Notes: generated by a model not told the origin, from the letters alone. Numbered from the stretch's first letter, positions 44,006 through 53,430 are shown. The stretch is DNA of 64,000 nucleotides from Flavobacterium sp. A45 (GCF_002001005.1 NZ_MUNX01000104.1:1-64000), one strand, 5' to 3'. Translations and numbers: made by a program.

Positions 44006-45694
44006 TTATTTAATGTCTTTTAATCGTAATTGAATGCTTACTTTGTCATTCCACTCATTTTCATCGATGCAATATACAGCATCAAATTCTTTTTGATTGC
44101 AGGTTAAGTCCTTTTTATTTCCTAGTCCAAAGCCAATAGCGGTAAGACCTTCAGTATTGTTTTGTTTTACAAATAACTTTAAGTGTTCATCTTCAGAACC
44201 TAGTGTTTTGGCATAACCAGTGTCTTTTATTTTTTTTGTTAAAAAAACAGGAGTCATATTTAATGGTCCAAAAGGCTCAAATTGTTTCAGGATCCGAATT
44301 AATTTTGGAGAAATGTCTTCAAAATTGATTTCGGCATCTATGGATATTTCAGGAGTTAATTGATCGGGATGAATGGTCTCCTGAACTATTTTTTCAAATG
44401 CATTTTTGAAGTTTTGATAGTTTTCTGCTGCCAAAGTCATTCCCGCCGCATACATATGTCCTCCAAATTGTTCCAAATGTTCGGAACAGGCTTCGAGCGC
44501 ATTGTATACGTCAAATCCTTTTACTGATCGTGCAGAAGCGGCATATTTATCACCACTTTTTGTAAAAACCAATGTGGGACGATAATAGGTTTCGATTAAT
44601 CGGGAAGCCACAATTCCGATGACTCCTTTGTGCCAATCCTCTTGAAAAACCACCGAAGTGAAGTTTTTCTCTTCTTTGTTTTGGGCGATTTGCTGGAGTG
44701 CTTCTTTGGTAATCTGTTTGTCTAGATCTTTTCGGTCAGAATTGTATTGCTCAATTTCGGAGGCAAATTGCTGTGCTTGTTCAAAATCAAATTCAGTTAA
44801 TAATTCGACTGCATGATTACCGTGTTTGATTCGGCCTGCAGCATTGATTCTCGGTGCAATTATAAATACAACATCAGTAATGTCGAGTGTTTTCTTTTTT
44901 ATTTGATGTATCAATGCTTTAATTCCTGGTCTTGGTTCCGCATTGATTACCTGCAATCCGAAATAAGCCAATACACGGTTTTCACCTGTCATGGGTACAA
45001 TATCGGCTGCAATTGCTGTGGCAACCAAGTCAAGATACAATACCAAATCTTCAATGGTTTGGTCTCTATTGGCACCTAAGGCCTGAATGAGTTTGAAGCC
45101 TACACCACAACCACACAATTCATCATAAGGATAATCACAATCTTCACGTTTTGGATCCAAAACTGCAACGGCTTCAGGTAAAGTTGCCCCTGGTCTATGA
45201 TGATCGCAAATGATGAAATCTATGTTTCGCTCTTTTGCGTAAGCGACATGATCAATAGATTTTATACCGCAATCCAGAGCTATGATGAGTGAAAATCCGT
45301 TGTCATCGGCAAAATCAATTCCTGCGTAGGAGACTCCGTAACCTTCATTATAACGATCCGGAATATAAGTGGCAATGTTTGGATAATAGCTTTTTAAATA
45401 AGAAGAAACGAGAGATACTGCGGTGGTTCCGTCAACGTCATAATCCCCGAATACAAGTATGTTTTCCTGATTTTCAATGGCCTTTTCGATACGTTCGACG
45501 GCTTTGTCCATATCTTTCATTAGATAAGGATCGTGTAAGTCGTCTAAACTTGGTCGGAAAAAAAGTTTGGCCTGTTCAAAAGTTTCAATACCTCTTTGTA
45601 TTAATAAAGCTGCGACGAATTCTTCTACATTCAAAGCTTGGGCTAGGTGCTTTATTTTTTCTTCAGCAGGTTTTGGCTTAAGTGTCCAACGCAT
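44006..45694 (-). CDS. recJ: Single-stranded-DNA-specific exonuclease RecJ
   Basis: 562 residues. DHH-superfamily motifs are visible: FGDYDVDGTTA (D84, D86, D88), ALDCGIKS (D141) and ICDHHRPG (D164, H165, H166), followed by the DHHA1 glycine motif FGGHMYAAGMTL. It degrades single-stranded DNA 5' to 3' in recombination and mismatch repair. It lies 50 bp after the HopJ-like gene and 12 bp before the MFS gene. Confidence 0.95.
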   Translation of the reverse strand: MRWTLKPKPAEEKIKHLAQALNVEEFVAALLIQRGIETFEQAKLFFRPSLDDLHDPYLMKDMDKAVERIEKAIENQENILVFGDYDVDGTTAVSLVSSYLKSYYPNIATYIPDRYNEGYGVSYAGIDFADDNGFSLIIALDCGIKSIDHVAYAKERNIDFIICDHHRPGATLPEAVAVLDPKREDCDYPYDELCGCGVGFKLIQALGANRDQTIEDLVLYLDLVATAIAADIVPMTGENRVLAYFGLQVINAEPRPGIKALIHQIKKKTLDITDVVFIIAPRINAAGRIKHGNHAVELLTEFDFEQAQQFASEIEQYNSDRKDLDKQITKEALQQIAQNKEEKNFTSVVFQEDWHKGVIGIVASRLIETYYRPTLVFTKSGDKYAASARSVKGFDVYNALEACSEHLEQFGGHMYAAGMTLAAENYQNFKNAFEKIVQETIHPDQLTPEISIDAEINFEDISPKLIRILKQFEPFGPLNMTPVFLTKKIKDTGYAKTLGSEDEHLKLFVKQNNTEGLTAIGFGLGNKKDLTCNQKEFDAVYCIDENEWNDKVSIQLRLKDIK

Positions 45695-45744
45695 TTTTTA
45701 TGGCAGTATTAGGGTACTAATTTTTTGTATTTAATGAAATATAA

Positions 45745-46089
45745 TTATTTCAAAAGCAATGCTTCTCCTTCAAATTGAATTCCGTCCCAACCTGTTTTCA
45801 TGAAGTTGCGAATGTTTTGGTGATTGGTCCCATTTGGATCACCCAAAGTTTCTTCAAAATAATAGGCTCCAAAACAAGCTAAAGTTTCGGCAACGGATAA
45901 TTTTTGCAATAGCGCAAAAGCAAATAATTTGCAAGATCCCGAGTTTTCTCCAGCTGCATTGTGTTGTTCTCCGTTTTGAAAAGCGGTCGGTGTAAAAGTG
46001 TAGTTTTCTTCTATTGTTGCAATCGTTTCTGCGAATGTTATGGCAGTTGGAGTTTGTTTTAGTTTGTCTAAAAAGGTATTGATGTTCAT
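45745..46089 (-). CDS. HopJ-family protein
   Basis: 114 residues matching the small family named after the Pseudomonas type III effector HopJ: FTPTAFQNGEQHNAAGENSGSCKLFAFALL, then ETLACFGAYYFEETLGDPNGTNHQNIRNFMKTGWDGI. Family members are common in bacteria without type III secretion, so the effector name is misleading; the function is unknown. It lies between rsmI (10 bp) and recJ (50 bp). Confidence 0.85.
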   Translation of the reverse strand: MNINTFLDKLKQTPTAITFAETIATIEENYTFTPTAFQNGEQHNAAGENSGSCKLFAFALLQKLSVAETLACFGAYYFEETLGDPNGTNHQNIRNFMKTGWDGIQFEGEALLLK

Positions 46090-46099
46090 ATTCTTGTAT

Positions 46100-46816
46100 T
46101 TATTCTTCGTCTTTTTGAAATTTACTTTTCTTGGCTTCTTTTACAATTGTTTTTCCTGCAACTACTACGACAATTTCACCGCGAGGGGCTGTTTTTTCAA
46201 AATGTGTAAGCACTTCATGAGCCGTTCCTCGAACATTTTCTTCGTGTAGTTTTGATAATTCCCTGCAAACACAAATGGTGCGATCTTTACCAAAATAAGT
46301 AATGAATTCGGCTAAGGTTTTAACTAATTTATGTGGAGAAACATACAGAATCATCGTACGGGTTTCCTCTGCAAGTTCCAGATATCGGGTTTGTCTTCCT
46401 TTTTTCTCTGGAAGGAAACCTTCAAAAACGAATTTGTCATTAGGTAATCCACTATTGACTAAAGCAGGAACAAAAGCCGTTGCGCCAGGTAAACATTCTA
46501 CTGCAATTCCGTTTTCGATACAGGCGCGAGTGAGTAAAAAGCCTGGATCCGAAATAGCTGGAGTTCCCGCATCAGAAATTAATGCGATGTTTTCACCAGC
46601 TTTTAATCTTGAAATTACATTCTCGATTGTTTTGTGTTCGTTATGCATGTGATGACTGTGCATGTGCGTGCCAATTTCAAAATGCTTGAGCAGTTTACCG
46701 CTCGTTCTGGTGTCTTCGGCCAGAATTAAATCTACTTCTTTAAGAATCCTAATGGCACGAAAAGTCATGTCTTCGAGGTTGCCGATAGGTGTTGGGACGA
46801 TATATAATTTGGACAT
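46100..46816 (-). CDS. rsmI: 16S rRNA (cytidine-2'-O)-methyltransferase RsmI
   Basis: 238 residues of the tetrapyrrole-methylase fold. The N-terminus YIVPTPIGNLEDMTFRAIRIL, the AEDTRTSGKLL block, the SAM-binding ISDAGTPAISDPG and YVSPHKLVKTL are the RsmI signature. It methylates the ribose of C1402 of 16S rRNA. The stop codon is 10 bp before the HopJ-like gene. Confidence 0.95.
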   Translation of the reverse strand: MSKLYIVPTPIGNLEDMTFRAIRILKEVDLILAEDTRTSGKLLKHFEIGTHMHSHHMHNEHKTIENVISRLKAGENIALISDAGTPAISDPGFLLTRACIENGIAVECLPGATAFVPALVNSGLPNDKFVFEGFLPEKKGRQTRYLELAEETRTMILYVSPHKLVKTLAEFITYFGKDRTICVCRELSKLHEENVRGTAHEVLTHFEKTAPRGEIVVVVAGKTIVKEAKKSKFQKDEE

Positions 46817-46867
46817 TTTTGTAGCTTAAAGAGAGTATTTAATAAAATATGATTAGTGATTTAATTC

Positions 46868-47824
46868 TTAAAACGACAAGAATTTTTTCTCAATGATTTC
46901 CATAAACCGGTGTTCATACTCTTCTTTTCCGTCCCAGTTATTGTAATCCGGTTTTACTAATTCGTCTATAAAAGCTTTGGTTTCCAGAAAAGTGTCAAAT
47001 GTTATCAATTGGTTGAGAACACGGTTATAATCCTCATTACTTCCGCCAAACAAATGTTTGACAAATGCAATTCGGTCGTTTAGTCCAATCGCTATTTCTT
47101 TGACTAATTTGTCATTCAAAGTAATTGATTTAGGCTCTTCTTTTTCGAAACTGGTTTGAGGAGCATTTAAAACTGGTTCTTTTTGAAAGTCAAAAGAAGG
47201 AGCTGACTGAATGGAATCGGCGTTTTGTTTTTTATCTGAAACTTTTACAAAATCAGGGTCAGTGTATTTTCCACCAAGAAGATCATCAAAGGAAATCTGT
47301 ACAACGTCTTTTTTCTTTGGAGTTTCTGGTTTTATTGTTTCTATTGGTTCAATCTCTGTTTCTTCTTGTTTTTCTTCTGTATCTTCTGAAAGAATCTCTT
47401 TAGATTCTTCTTCTACGGCAACAGGCTCCGTAATAATTGGTGCAGAAACTTCTTCGATTGCTGCAATAATTTCTTCTGGTTCAGCTTTTTCTGTTTCTTC
47501 TTCCACTACAACAGGGCTGATAGTTTTATCCTCAATAATTTCGACCAAAGGATTTTCTTCTAATGCAGTTTTGATACTTGAAACTGGTTTTTGAAATTCA
47601 GGTACAGGAATGTTTTCGAAAAACTCTTTCATTTTTTCAACCACTTCAGCTTGACCAATAGTTGGTTTTGCATCCGAAAAATGTTCTTCAACAAATCGTA
47701 AAACTGCTAATTTTTCATATAATTTTTGTGTTTCTAAAAAAAGCTGATTGATGTCAGATTTATTTTTAAGTTGTAAAATTCTATGAGCAATGCTGATTAA
47801 GTCGGCTTCCAATTTTTTTTTCAT
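46868..47824 (-). CDS. Glu-rich cytosolic protein of unknown function
   Basis: 318 residues. A helical N-terminus (1-70, with KKKLEADLISIAHRILQLK) is followed by a Glu/Val/Pro-rich disordered segment (about 95-185) and a conserved-looking C-terminal domain (about 235-318: LNDKLVKEIAIGLNDRIAFVKHLFGGSNEDYNRVLNQLITFDTFLETKAFID and ending in EYEHRFMEIIEKKF). I recognise the C-terminal pattern as common in Bacteroidota but no function is known to me. It is first in the minus-strand unit leading to rsmI (51 bp gap). Confidence 0.78.
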   Translation of the reverse strand: MKKKLEADLISIAHRILQLKNKSDINQLFLETQKLYEKLAVLRFVEEHFSDAKPTIGQAEVVEKMKEFFENIPVPEFQKPVSSIKTALEENPLVEIIEDKTISPVVVEEETEKAEPEEIIAAIEEVSAPIITEPVAVEEESKEILSEDTEEKQEETEIEPIETIKPETPKKKDVVQISFDDLLGGKYTDPDFVKVSDKKQNADSIQSAPSFDFQKEPVLNAPQTSFEKEEPKSITLNDKLVKEIAIGLNDRIAFVKHLFGGSNEDYNRVLNQLITFDTFLETKAFIDELVKPDYNNWDGKEEYEHRFMEIIEKKFLSF

Positions 47825-47961
47825 GGCTTCTGAAATTATAATGAATATGGCTTTATATAAAATTATTCTTTGTTTGTACTAGCTGGCGAGGTATAGATTT
47901 CTTTTTTACTATTTATTATTTAAATAAGATCTCTCAAATTTTCGATTTGATAAAAATTATC

Positions 47962-48052
47962 TACTTTTGAAACCAAGTAAATGTTTCAAAATAACTTCAT
48001 CAAATTCGAACACTTTATTTCAAAACGTTTACTAGGTAAAATTAAGTTTACC
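47962..48052 (+). promoter_or_regulatory. Candidate structured leader of tdk
   Basis: TACTTTTG (47962-47969) is a -7-like element and leaves a leader of about 145 nt. In it GTAAATGTTT (47977-47986) can pair with AAACGTTTAC (48023-48032), and GGTAAA (48035-48040) with TTTACC (48047-48052). Evidence is only these dyads. Confidence 0.35.
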
Positions 48053-48117
48053 CATGCGATTTATTACCGTTACAAAGTAATAAAAACTATTCATTTTTTA
48101 AGCTAGAAAAATACAAA

Positions 48118-48738
48118 ATGTTTCTCGAAAACACAGTAAATCATAAAGAGCAGTTTGGTTGGATTGAAGTCATTTGTGGCTCCATGTTTTCGGGCAAAAC
48201 CGAAGAACTTATTCGCAGGCTGAAAAGAGCACAATTTGCCAAGCAAAAAGTAGAAATTTTCAAACCTGCTATTGACACTCGATATCATGAGGAAATGGTG
48301 GTTTCCCACGACAGCAACGAAATTCGATCAACCCCCGTTCCCGCTGCGGCCAATATAGCGATTTTGGCTCAAGGCTGTGATGTGGTTGGAATTGATGAAG
48401 CTCAGTTTTTTGATGACGAAATCGTAACTGTTTGCAACGATCTTGCCAATCAGGGGATTCGTGTGATTGTTGCTGGTCTGGATATGGATTTCAAAGGCAA
48501 TCCTTTTGGACCAATGCCCGCACTTATGGCCACTGCCGAGTACGTGACCAAAGTTCATGCCGTATGTACACGAACAGGGAATCTAGCCAATTATAGTTTT
48601 CGAAAGACGGATAATGATAAACTCGTAATGCTTGGTGAAACCGAGGAATATGAGCCATTGAGTCGCGCTGCCTATTATCACGCGATGAGAAAAGATGACA
48701 AAAACAGCGAGAGTCATAAACCCAATAATAAAGACTAA
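48118..48738 (+). CDS. tdk: Thymidine kinase (type II), zinc-site variant
   Basis: 206 residues. Walker [15 protein letters not shown] (about 21-34), the ATP/Mg region [10 protein letters not shown] and [13 protein letters not shown] place it in type II thymidine kinases, which phosphorylate thymidine for dTMP salvage. The usual four-cysteine structural zinc site is largely missing: at C150 the motif reads CTRTGN rather than CxxC, and the C-terminal CR.CY motif is SRAAYYHAM. murF-alr starts 2 bp downstream. Confidence 0.9.
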   Translation: MFLENTVNHKEQFGWIEVICGSMFSGKTEELIRRLKRAQFAKQKVEIFKPAIDTRYHEEMVVSHDSNEIRSTPVPAAANIAILAQGCDVVGIDEAQFFDDEIVTVCNDLANQGIRVIVAGLDMDFKGNPFGPMPALMATAEYVTKVHAVCTRTGNLANYSFRKTDNDKLVMLGETEEYEPLSRAAYYHAMRKDDKNSESHKPNNKD

Positions 48739-48740
48739 GA

Positions 48741-51188
48741 TTGAATTTAAATATTGTAAATATTGAAACTGTCCTCAATTCGAAATGGAATGGAAATCCG
48801 ACAGGAGAATCTATTGATAACATTTCTATTGACAGTCGTTCTTTGCAAAACAATGAAAAAACACTTTTTTTTGCATTAGTTGGAACCAATAACGACGCTC
48901 ATATATACCTAAAAGATTTAATTGGTAAAGGCGTTCGGAATTTTGTCGTGACTCATATTCCCGATGGTCTTGAATCAAAAGCTAATTTTTTAGTTGTTAA
49001 AAATACTTTAGAAGCTTTACAGCAAACTGCTGCCCATTACCGAAGCTTTTTTTCGTTTCCAATTATAGGAGTTACAGGAAGTAACGGCAAAACAATCGTA
49101 AAGGAATGGCTCAATTTTTTGTTGAGTCCCGATTATAATATTATCCGAAGTCCTAAAAGTTATAATTCTCAGGTTGGTGTTCCGTTATCGGTGCTTGCTA
49201 CTAATGAGAAACACAATCTAGGTGTTTTTGAAGCCGGAATTTCGACCGTTTCAGAAATGGCGAAACTGGAGAAAATCATTCAGCCAACTATTGGAATTTT
49301 AACCAATATTGGTTCTGCCCACGATGAAGGGTTTAAAAATCTGGAAGAAAAAGTCAAAGAAAAAATGATACTTTTCAAAGATTCGGAAGTAGTGATTTAT
49401 CAAAAAAACAGTAGCGTAGAGCAATTTATTCTTCCAAATACTAACGCAATTTCTTGGTCATTTACAGATACAACTGCTACAGTTTTTGTTTGCAAAAAAG
49501 AACATACACACGAACATACAAATATTGAGTATACCTATAAAGAGAATGTTTCGACCTTGAAAATTCCTTTTGTGGATGATGCTTCTGTTGAAAATGTGAT
49601 TTCGTGTTTATTGGTTTTACTGCATTTTGAATATGATGCCAAAACCATTCAAAGTCGAATAGAATTATTGTATCCGATTGAAATGCGTTTGAAAGTAAAA
49701 AAAGGAATCAATAATTGCAGTCTTATTGATGACAGTTATAGTTCCGATTTTCAATCTTTAAAAATAGCATTGGATTTTCTCGAAAGCCAAAAACAACATC
49801 AGAAAAAAACGGTTGTACTTTCGGATATTTTTCAAAGCGGATTGTCGAATGAAGTGTTGTATTCTAAAGTGGCGGAGTTGATTGTTTCGAATAATATCAG
49901 TCGTTTTATTGGTATTGGTGAAACGATTTCAACATTAGAAACAAAACTTCCGAATGCCATTTTTTTTAAAGACACTAACGAGTTTTTATTGCATTTGGAG
50001 CAATTGCATTTCGAAAATGAAACCATTTTAATAAAAGGCGCGCGATCTTTTCAGTTTGAAGAAATTGTAGCTGCATTTGCTGAGAAAACACACGAAACGG
50101 TTCTTGAAATCAATCTGAATGCGATTAGCCATAATTTTAACTTCTTTAAATCAAAGCTGAAACCCAACACCAAAATGATGGCGATGGTAAAAGCATTTGG
50201 TTATGGAAGTGGAGGATTTGAAATTGCAAAATTACTGGAACATCATAAAGTAGATTATTTGGGAGTGGCTTTCGCAGATGAAGGGATTTCGTTAAAAACC
50301 GCAGGTATCAAATTGCCTATTATGGTTTTGAATCCTGAAAACACTAGTTTTCCTGCCATTATTCAGCATCAATTGGAACCTGAGATTTACAGTTTGAAAG
50401 GACTGAATGCTTTCCTGAAAATTGCGGAACAAAAAAAACTAAAAGATTTTCCTATTCATATTAAAGTGGATACTGGGATGCATCGTTTGGGTTTTGAGGC
50501 GAATACAATTGATGATTTAATAGCTACTCTGAAAGGAAACTCAACAGTCAAAGTACAAAGTATTCTATCACATTTGGCCACAAGTGATGATTTGCAACAT
50601 AAAGATTTTGTGCAGTATCAGATTAATTTATTCGAAAAATTATCTTCTCAATTAATGAACGAATTGGAGATTACTCCCATTCGTCATATTTTAAATACTT
50701 CAGGTATCAGTAATTTTCCACAGGCACAATACGATATGGTTCGTTTGGGAATTGGTCTTTATGGTGTTTCTAATGATTCAGAAGAACAAAAATATCTTGA
50801 AAATGTTGGGACTTTAAAATCCATTATTTCCCAAATCAGAACCATTCAATCAGGAGAAAGTGTTGGCTACGGCAGACGATTTATGGCAAATAGAGAATCT
50901 AAAATTGCCACAATTCCTATTGGTTATGCCGACGGAATTGCCAGAAGTTGGGGAAATGGAATTGGTTTTGTTACGATTAAGAATAAAAAAGCAAGCATTC
51001 TTGGAAGCGTTTGTATGGATATGTTAATGGTTGATGTGACCGAGATTGATTGTAAAGAAGGAGATGCCGTAGTGATTTTTGGCGAAAGCCCAACTGTCTC
51101 TTATATGGCGGAACAATTGAAAACAATCCCTTATGAAATCCTTACAAGTATTTCTCAACGTGTAAAACGTGTTTTTTATAGGGAATAA
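48741..51188 (+). CDS. murF-alr: Bifunctional MurF ligase / alanine racemase
   Basis: 815 residues from a TTG start 2 bp after tdk. The N-terminal half is MurF: GVTGSNGKT (110-118) binds ATP, and NYSFQVGVPLS/EAGISTVSEM follow; it joins D-Ala-D-Ala to UDP-MurNAc-tripeptide. The C-terminal half (from about 455) is a PLP alanine racemase with K484 in VKAFGYGSGG, HIKVDTGMHRLGF, and the second active-site region SVGYGRRF. The fusion supplies and consumes D-alanine in one protein and is known in Bacteroidota. Confidence 0.94.
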   Translation: MNLNIVNIETVLNSKWNGNPTGESIDNISIDSRSLQNNEKTLFFALVGTNNDAHIYLKDLIGKGVRNFVVTHIPDGLESKANFLVVKNTLEALQQTAAHYRSFFSFPIIGVTGSNGKTIVKEWLNFLLSPDYNIIRSPKSYNSQVGVPLSVLATNEKHNLGVFEAGISTVSEMAKLEKIIQPTIGILTNIGSAHDEGFKNLEEKVKEKMILFKDSEVVIYQKNSSVEQFILPNTNAISWSFTDTTATVFVCKKEHTHEHTNIEYTYKENVSTLKIPFVDDASVENVISCLLVLLHFEYDAKTIQSRIELLYPIEMRLKVKKGINNCSLIDDSYSSDFQSLKIALDFLESQKQHQKKTVVLSDIFQSGLSNEVLYSKVAELIVSNNISRFIGIGETISTLETKLPNAIFFKDTNEFLLHLEQLHFENETILIKGARSFQFEEIVAAFAEKTHETVLEINLNAISHNFNFFKSKLKPNTKMMAMVKAFGYGSGGFEIAKLLEHHKVDYLGVAFADEGISLKTAGIKLPIMVLNPENTSFPAIIQHQLEPEIYSLKGLNAFLKIAEQKKLKDFPIHIKVDTGMHRLGFEANTIDDLIATLKGNSTVKVQSILSHLATSDDLQHKDFVQYQINLFEKLSSQLMNELEITPIRHILNTSGISNFPQAQYDMVRLGIGLYGVSNDSEEQKYLENVGTLKSIISQIRTIQSGESVGYGRRFMANRESKIATIPIGYADGIARSWGNGIGFVTIKNKKASILGSVCMDMLMVDVTEIDCKEGDAVVIFGESPTVSYMAEQLKTIPYEILTSISQRVKRVFYRE

Positions 51189-51252
51189 CATCTTTTTTTG
51201 TTAAAGATTGAGTATATTCGTTACATTATAAACTAACCAAAATCAATACATT

Positions 51253-51681
51253 ATGGGATTTATTAGTGATTTCAAAGCTTTTTTAATGAAAGGCGAAATA
51301 GTGAATTTGGCAACAGCCGTAATCGTTGGGGGTGCTTTTGGAAAAATTGTCACCTCTTTTACTAATGACGTTTTGATGCCGCCGATAGGACTGGCATTGG
51401 GAAAAGTAGATTTTAAAAACCTAAAAATTGTTCTTCAGGATGGCATTCCCGCTGTTATGGAAAATGGTGCTGAAAAAGTGCCCGCAATTGCAGAAGTTGC
51501 CATTAATTATGGTGCTTTTATTCAAACCGTTTTTGATTTTGTGATTATTGGTTTTTGTATCTTTATGGTGCTGAAAGCTTATGAAAAAACCAAAAAACAA
51601 GAAGTTCCGGTTGAAGCTCCACCTGCAGGACCAACACAGGAAGAATTGCTTACTCAAATTAGAGATTTACTAAAGAAATAG
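51253..51681 (+). CDS. mscL: Large-conductance mechanosensitive channel
   Basis: 142 residues. N-terminal amphipathic helix FISDFKAFLMKGEIVNLA, the first membrane helix AVIVGGAFGKIVTSFTNDVLMPPIG, a periplasmic loop, the second helix FIQTVFDFVIIGFCIFMVLKA and a cytosolic bundle helix (EELLTQIRDLLKK). It forms a homopentamer that opens under membrane tension at hypo-osmotic shock. TATATTCG at 51213-51220 is a possible -7 element. A terminator follows. Confidence 0.95.
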   Translation: MGFISDFKAFLMKGEIVNLATAVIVGGAFGKIVTSFTNDVLMPPIGLALGKVDFKNLKIVLQDGIPAVMENGAEKVPAIAEVAINYGAFIQTVFDFVIIGFCIFMVLKAYEKTKKQEVPVEAPPAGPTQEELLTQIRDLLKK

Positions 51682-51791
51682 ATTCTAAGTTAAAGAGAAA
51701 AATAGTACTATTTCAAATCTTAGAAACTTAGTGTCTCAGAATCTTAGAAACTATAAAAAAACAATACCGCTCTACACTATATATTCTAACT

Positions 51792-51819
51792 AAACCACCT
51801 TATAAATGGGTGGTTTTTC
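51792..51819 (+). terminator. Intrinsic terminator of mscL
   Basis: AAACCACC-TTATAAATG-GGTGGTTTTT. Confidence 0.82.
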
Positions 51820-51865
51820 TGTTTTTGTTTAATTTATAACAATTTGTTAATTTTTGTGAAGACGC

Positions 51866-51895
51866 TTGTTATGTTTTGAATATTACATACTTTTG
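51866..51895 (+). promoter_or_regulatory. Promoter of asd
   Basis: TTG (51866-51868), 19 nt, TACTTTTG (51888-51895), with a leader of about 35 nt. Confidence 0.7.
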
Positions 51896-51936
51896 TACTT
51901 CAAAAATAAAATATACACACTTATAATATAGTTACG

Positions 51937-52926
51937 ATGAGAATAGCAGTTGTAGGAGCTACCGGAATGGTTGGCGAAATAATGTTGAAAGTATTGGCAG
52001 AAAGAAATTTTCCTGTAACCGAATTAATTCCAGTTGCTTCTGAGAAATCAGTTGGAAAAGAAATTGAATTTCAAGGAAAAAAATACAAGGTAGTAGGAAT
52101 GCAAACAGCCGTTGATATGAAAGCGGATATTGCATTATTTTCTGCTGGTGGAGGAACGTCATTAGAATGGGCCCCAAAATTTGCTGCTGCAGGAACTACA
52201 GTTATTGATAATTCATCAGCTTGGAGAATGGATCCAACCAAAAAATTGGTGGTACCGGAAATCAATGCAAATCAATTGACAAAAGAAGATAAAATCATTG
52301 CAAACCCAAACTGTTCTACTATTCAAATGGTATTGGCTTTGGCTCCATTGCATAAAAAATACAATGTAAAACGTGTGATTGTTTCTACTTACCAATCCAT
52401 TACAGGAACTGGTGTAAAAGCGGTTCAACAATTCGAAAACGAAGAAAAAGGAATCAAAGGCGATATGGTTTACAAATACGAAATCAACCGTAACTGTATC
52501 CCACAATGTGATGTTTTTGAAGATAACGGATACACCAAAGAAGAAATGAAATTGGTTAAAGAAACCAAAAAAATCTTAAGCGATGATTCAATCAAAGTAA
52601 CGGCTACTGCTGTTCGTGTGCCAGTTGTTGGTGGGCACAGTGAAGCAGTGAATGTTGAATTCAGCAATGATTTTGATGTAAACGATGTAAGAACTCTTTT
52701 GAGCCAAACAGATGGTGTAACGGTTCAAGACAATTTAGATACTTTTACTTACCCAATGCCAAAATATGCCGAAGGTAAAAATGACGTATTCGTAGGACGT
52801 ATTCGTCGTGACGAAAGTCAGGCAAACACTTTGAATATGTGGATTGTTGCTGATAACTTGAGAAAAGGAGCAGCTACTAATACTATTCAAATTGCAGAAT
52901 ATTTAATTGCAGCAAAATTGGTTTAA
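51937..52926 (+). CDS. asd: Aspartate-semialdehyde dehydrogenase
   Basis: 329 residues. The NADP-binding motif GATGMVGEIM (8-17) and catalytic C126 in IANPNCSTIQMV are clear, as is RVPVVGGHSEAVN in the substrate part. It makes aspartate semialdehyde from aspartyl phosphate for lysine/diaminopimelate, threonine and methionine. It has its own promoter and terminator. Confidence 0.96.
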   Translation: MRIAVVGATGMVGEIMLKVLAERNFPVTELIPVASEKSVGKEIEFQGKKYKVVGMQTAVDMKADIALFSAGGGTSLEWAPKFAAAGTTVIDNSSAWRMDPTKKLVVPEINANQLTKEDKIIANPNCSTIQMVLALAPLHKKYNVKRVIVSTYQSITGTGVKAVQQFENEEKGIKGDMVYKYEINRNCIPQCDVFEDNGYTKEEMKLVKETKKILSDDSIKVTATAVRVPVVGGHSEAVNVEFSNDFDVNDVRTLLSQTDGVTVQDNLDTFTYPMPKYAEGKNDVFVGRIRRDESQANTLNMWIVADNLRKGAATNTIQIAEYLIAAKLV

Positions 52927-52952
52927 TCCATTTCAGATATTTAATTCACAAG

Positions 52953-52985
52953 AAAACTACAACTTTAATCGGTTGTAGTTTTTTT
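52953..52985 (+). terminator. Intrinsic terminator of asd
   Basis: AAAACTACAAC-loop-GTTGTAGTTTTT. The downstream promoter elements of the next gene begin just past it. Confidence 0.82.
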
Positions 52986-52992
52986 GTTTTCT

Positions 52993-53000
52993 TACCTTTG
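52993..53000 (+). promoter_or_regulatory. -7 element of the His/Cys-rich protein gene
   Basis: TACCTTTG ends 5 nt before the ATG at 53006, so the mRNA would be leaderless. A TTG lies 17 nt upstream. Confidence 0.45.
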
Positions 53001-53005
53001 CGTTG

Positions 53006-53350
53006 ATGAAAAGGAAACAGCTCATATTAAATTTTTCTTTGGTTGTTGCGGTATTGTTTTCAATACTGTTTCAATCGGTTGATAGTATCGGCCATTTAAA
53101 GGAAAAATTTTCTGAAAAATCCTGTCATCATACCTATAATTCCAGTTCGGAGTTTACCCACCAACACCACAATTTTGATCATTGTTATGTTTGTCAATTC
53201 GGTTTTAGCAGTTTTGTAACACCAATAAATTATTCCTATGCATTCTTCGCTGGGAATTGGAAAATACCCTATTTCTTTGCAACTGTAAAAAGCGTTTTTT
53301 CGTTTTCCGGTAGCTTGTATTCCCATCGTGGCCCCCCAAATTGTTTGTAA
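53006..53350 (+). CDS. Small exported His/Cys-rich protein
   Basis: 114 residues from the ATG at 53006; a TTG one codon earlier is less likely. The N-terminal helix (about 7-24, LILNFSLVVAVLFSILFQSV) is a signal or anchor. A metal-ligand-rich stretch follows: CHHTYNS, HQHHNFDHCYVCQF, including a CxxC. The position upstream of a TonB receptor and the ligand set suggest a periplasmic metal-binding partner, which is inference. No named family recognised. Confidence 0.65.
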   Translation: MKRKQLILNFSLVVAVLFSILFQSVDSIGHLKEKFSEKSCHHTYNSSSEFTHQHHNFDHCYVCQFGFSSFVTPINYSYAFFAGNWKIPYFFATVKSVFSFSGSLYSHRGPPNCL

Positions 53351-53430
53351 ACAACCCAGTTATCCCTCACTTCGCATCAATCCGCAGATAAAATTTATCT
53401 AGGAGCGAAAGAATAGGCTTTATCAGTAAA

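Noticed and set aside
47211..47594. Serine-rich plus-strand reading frame
   Set aside because: It is the antisense of the Glu-rich part of the gene at 46868-47824 and has no motif.
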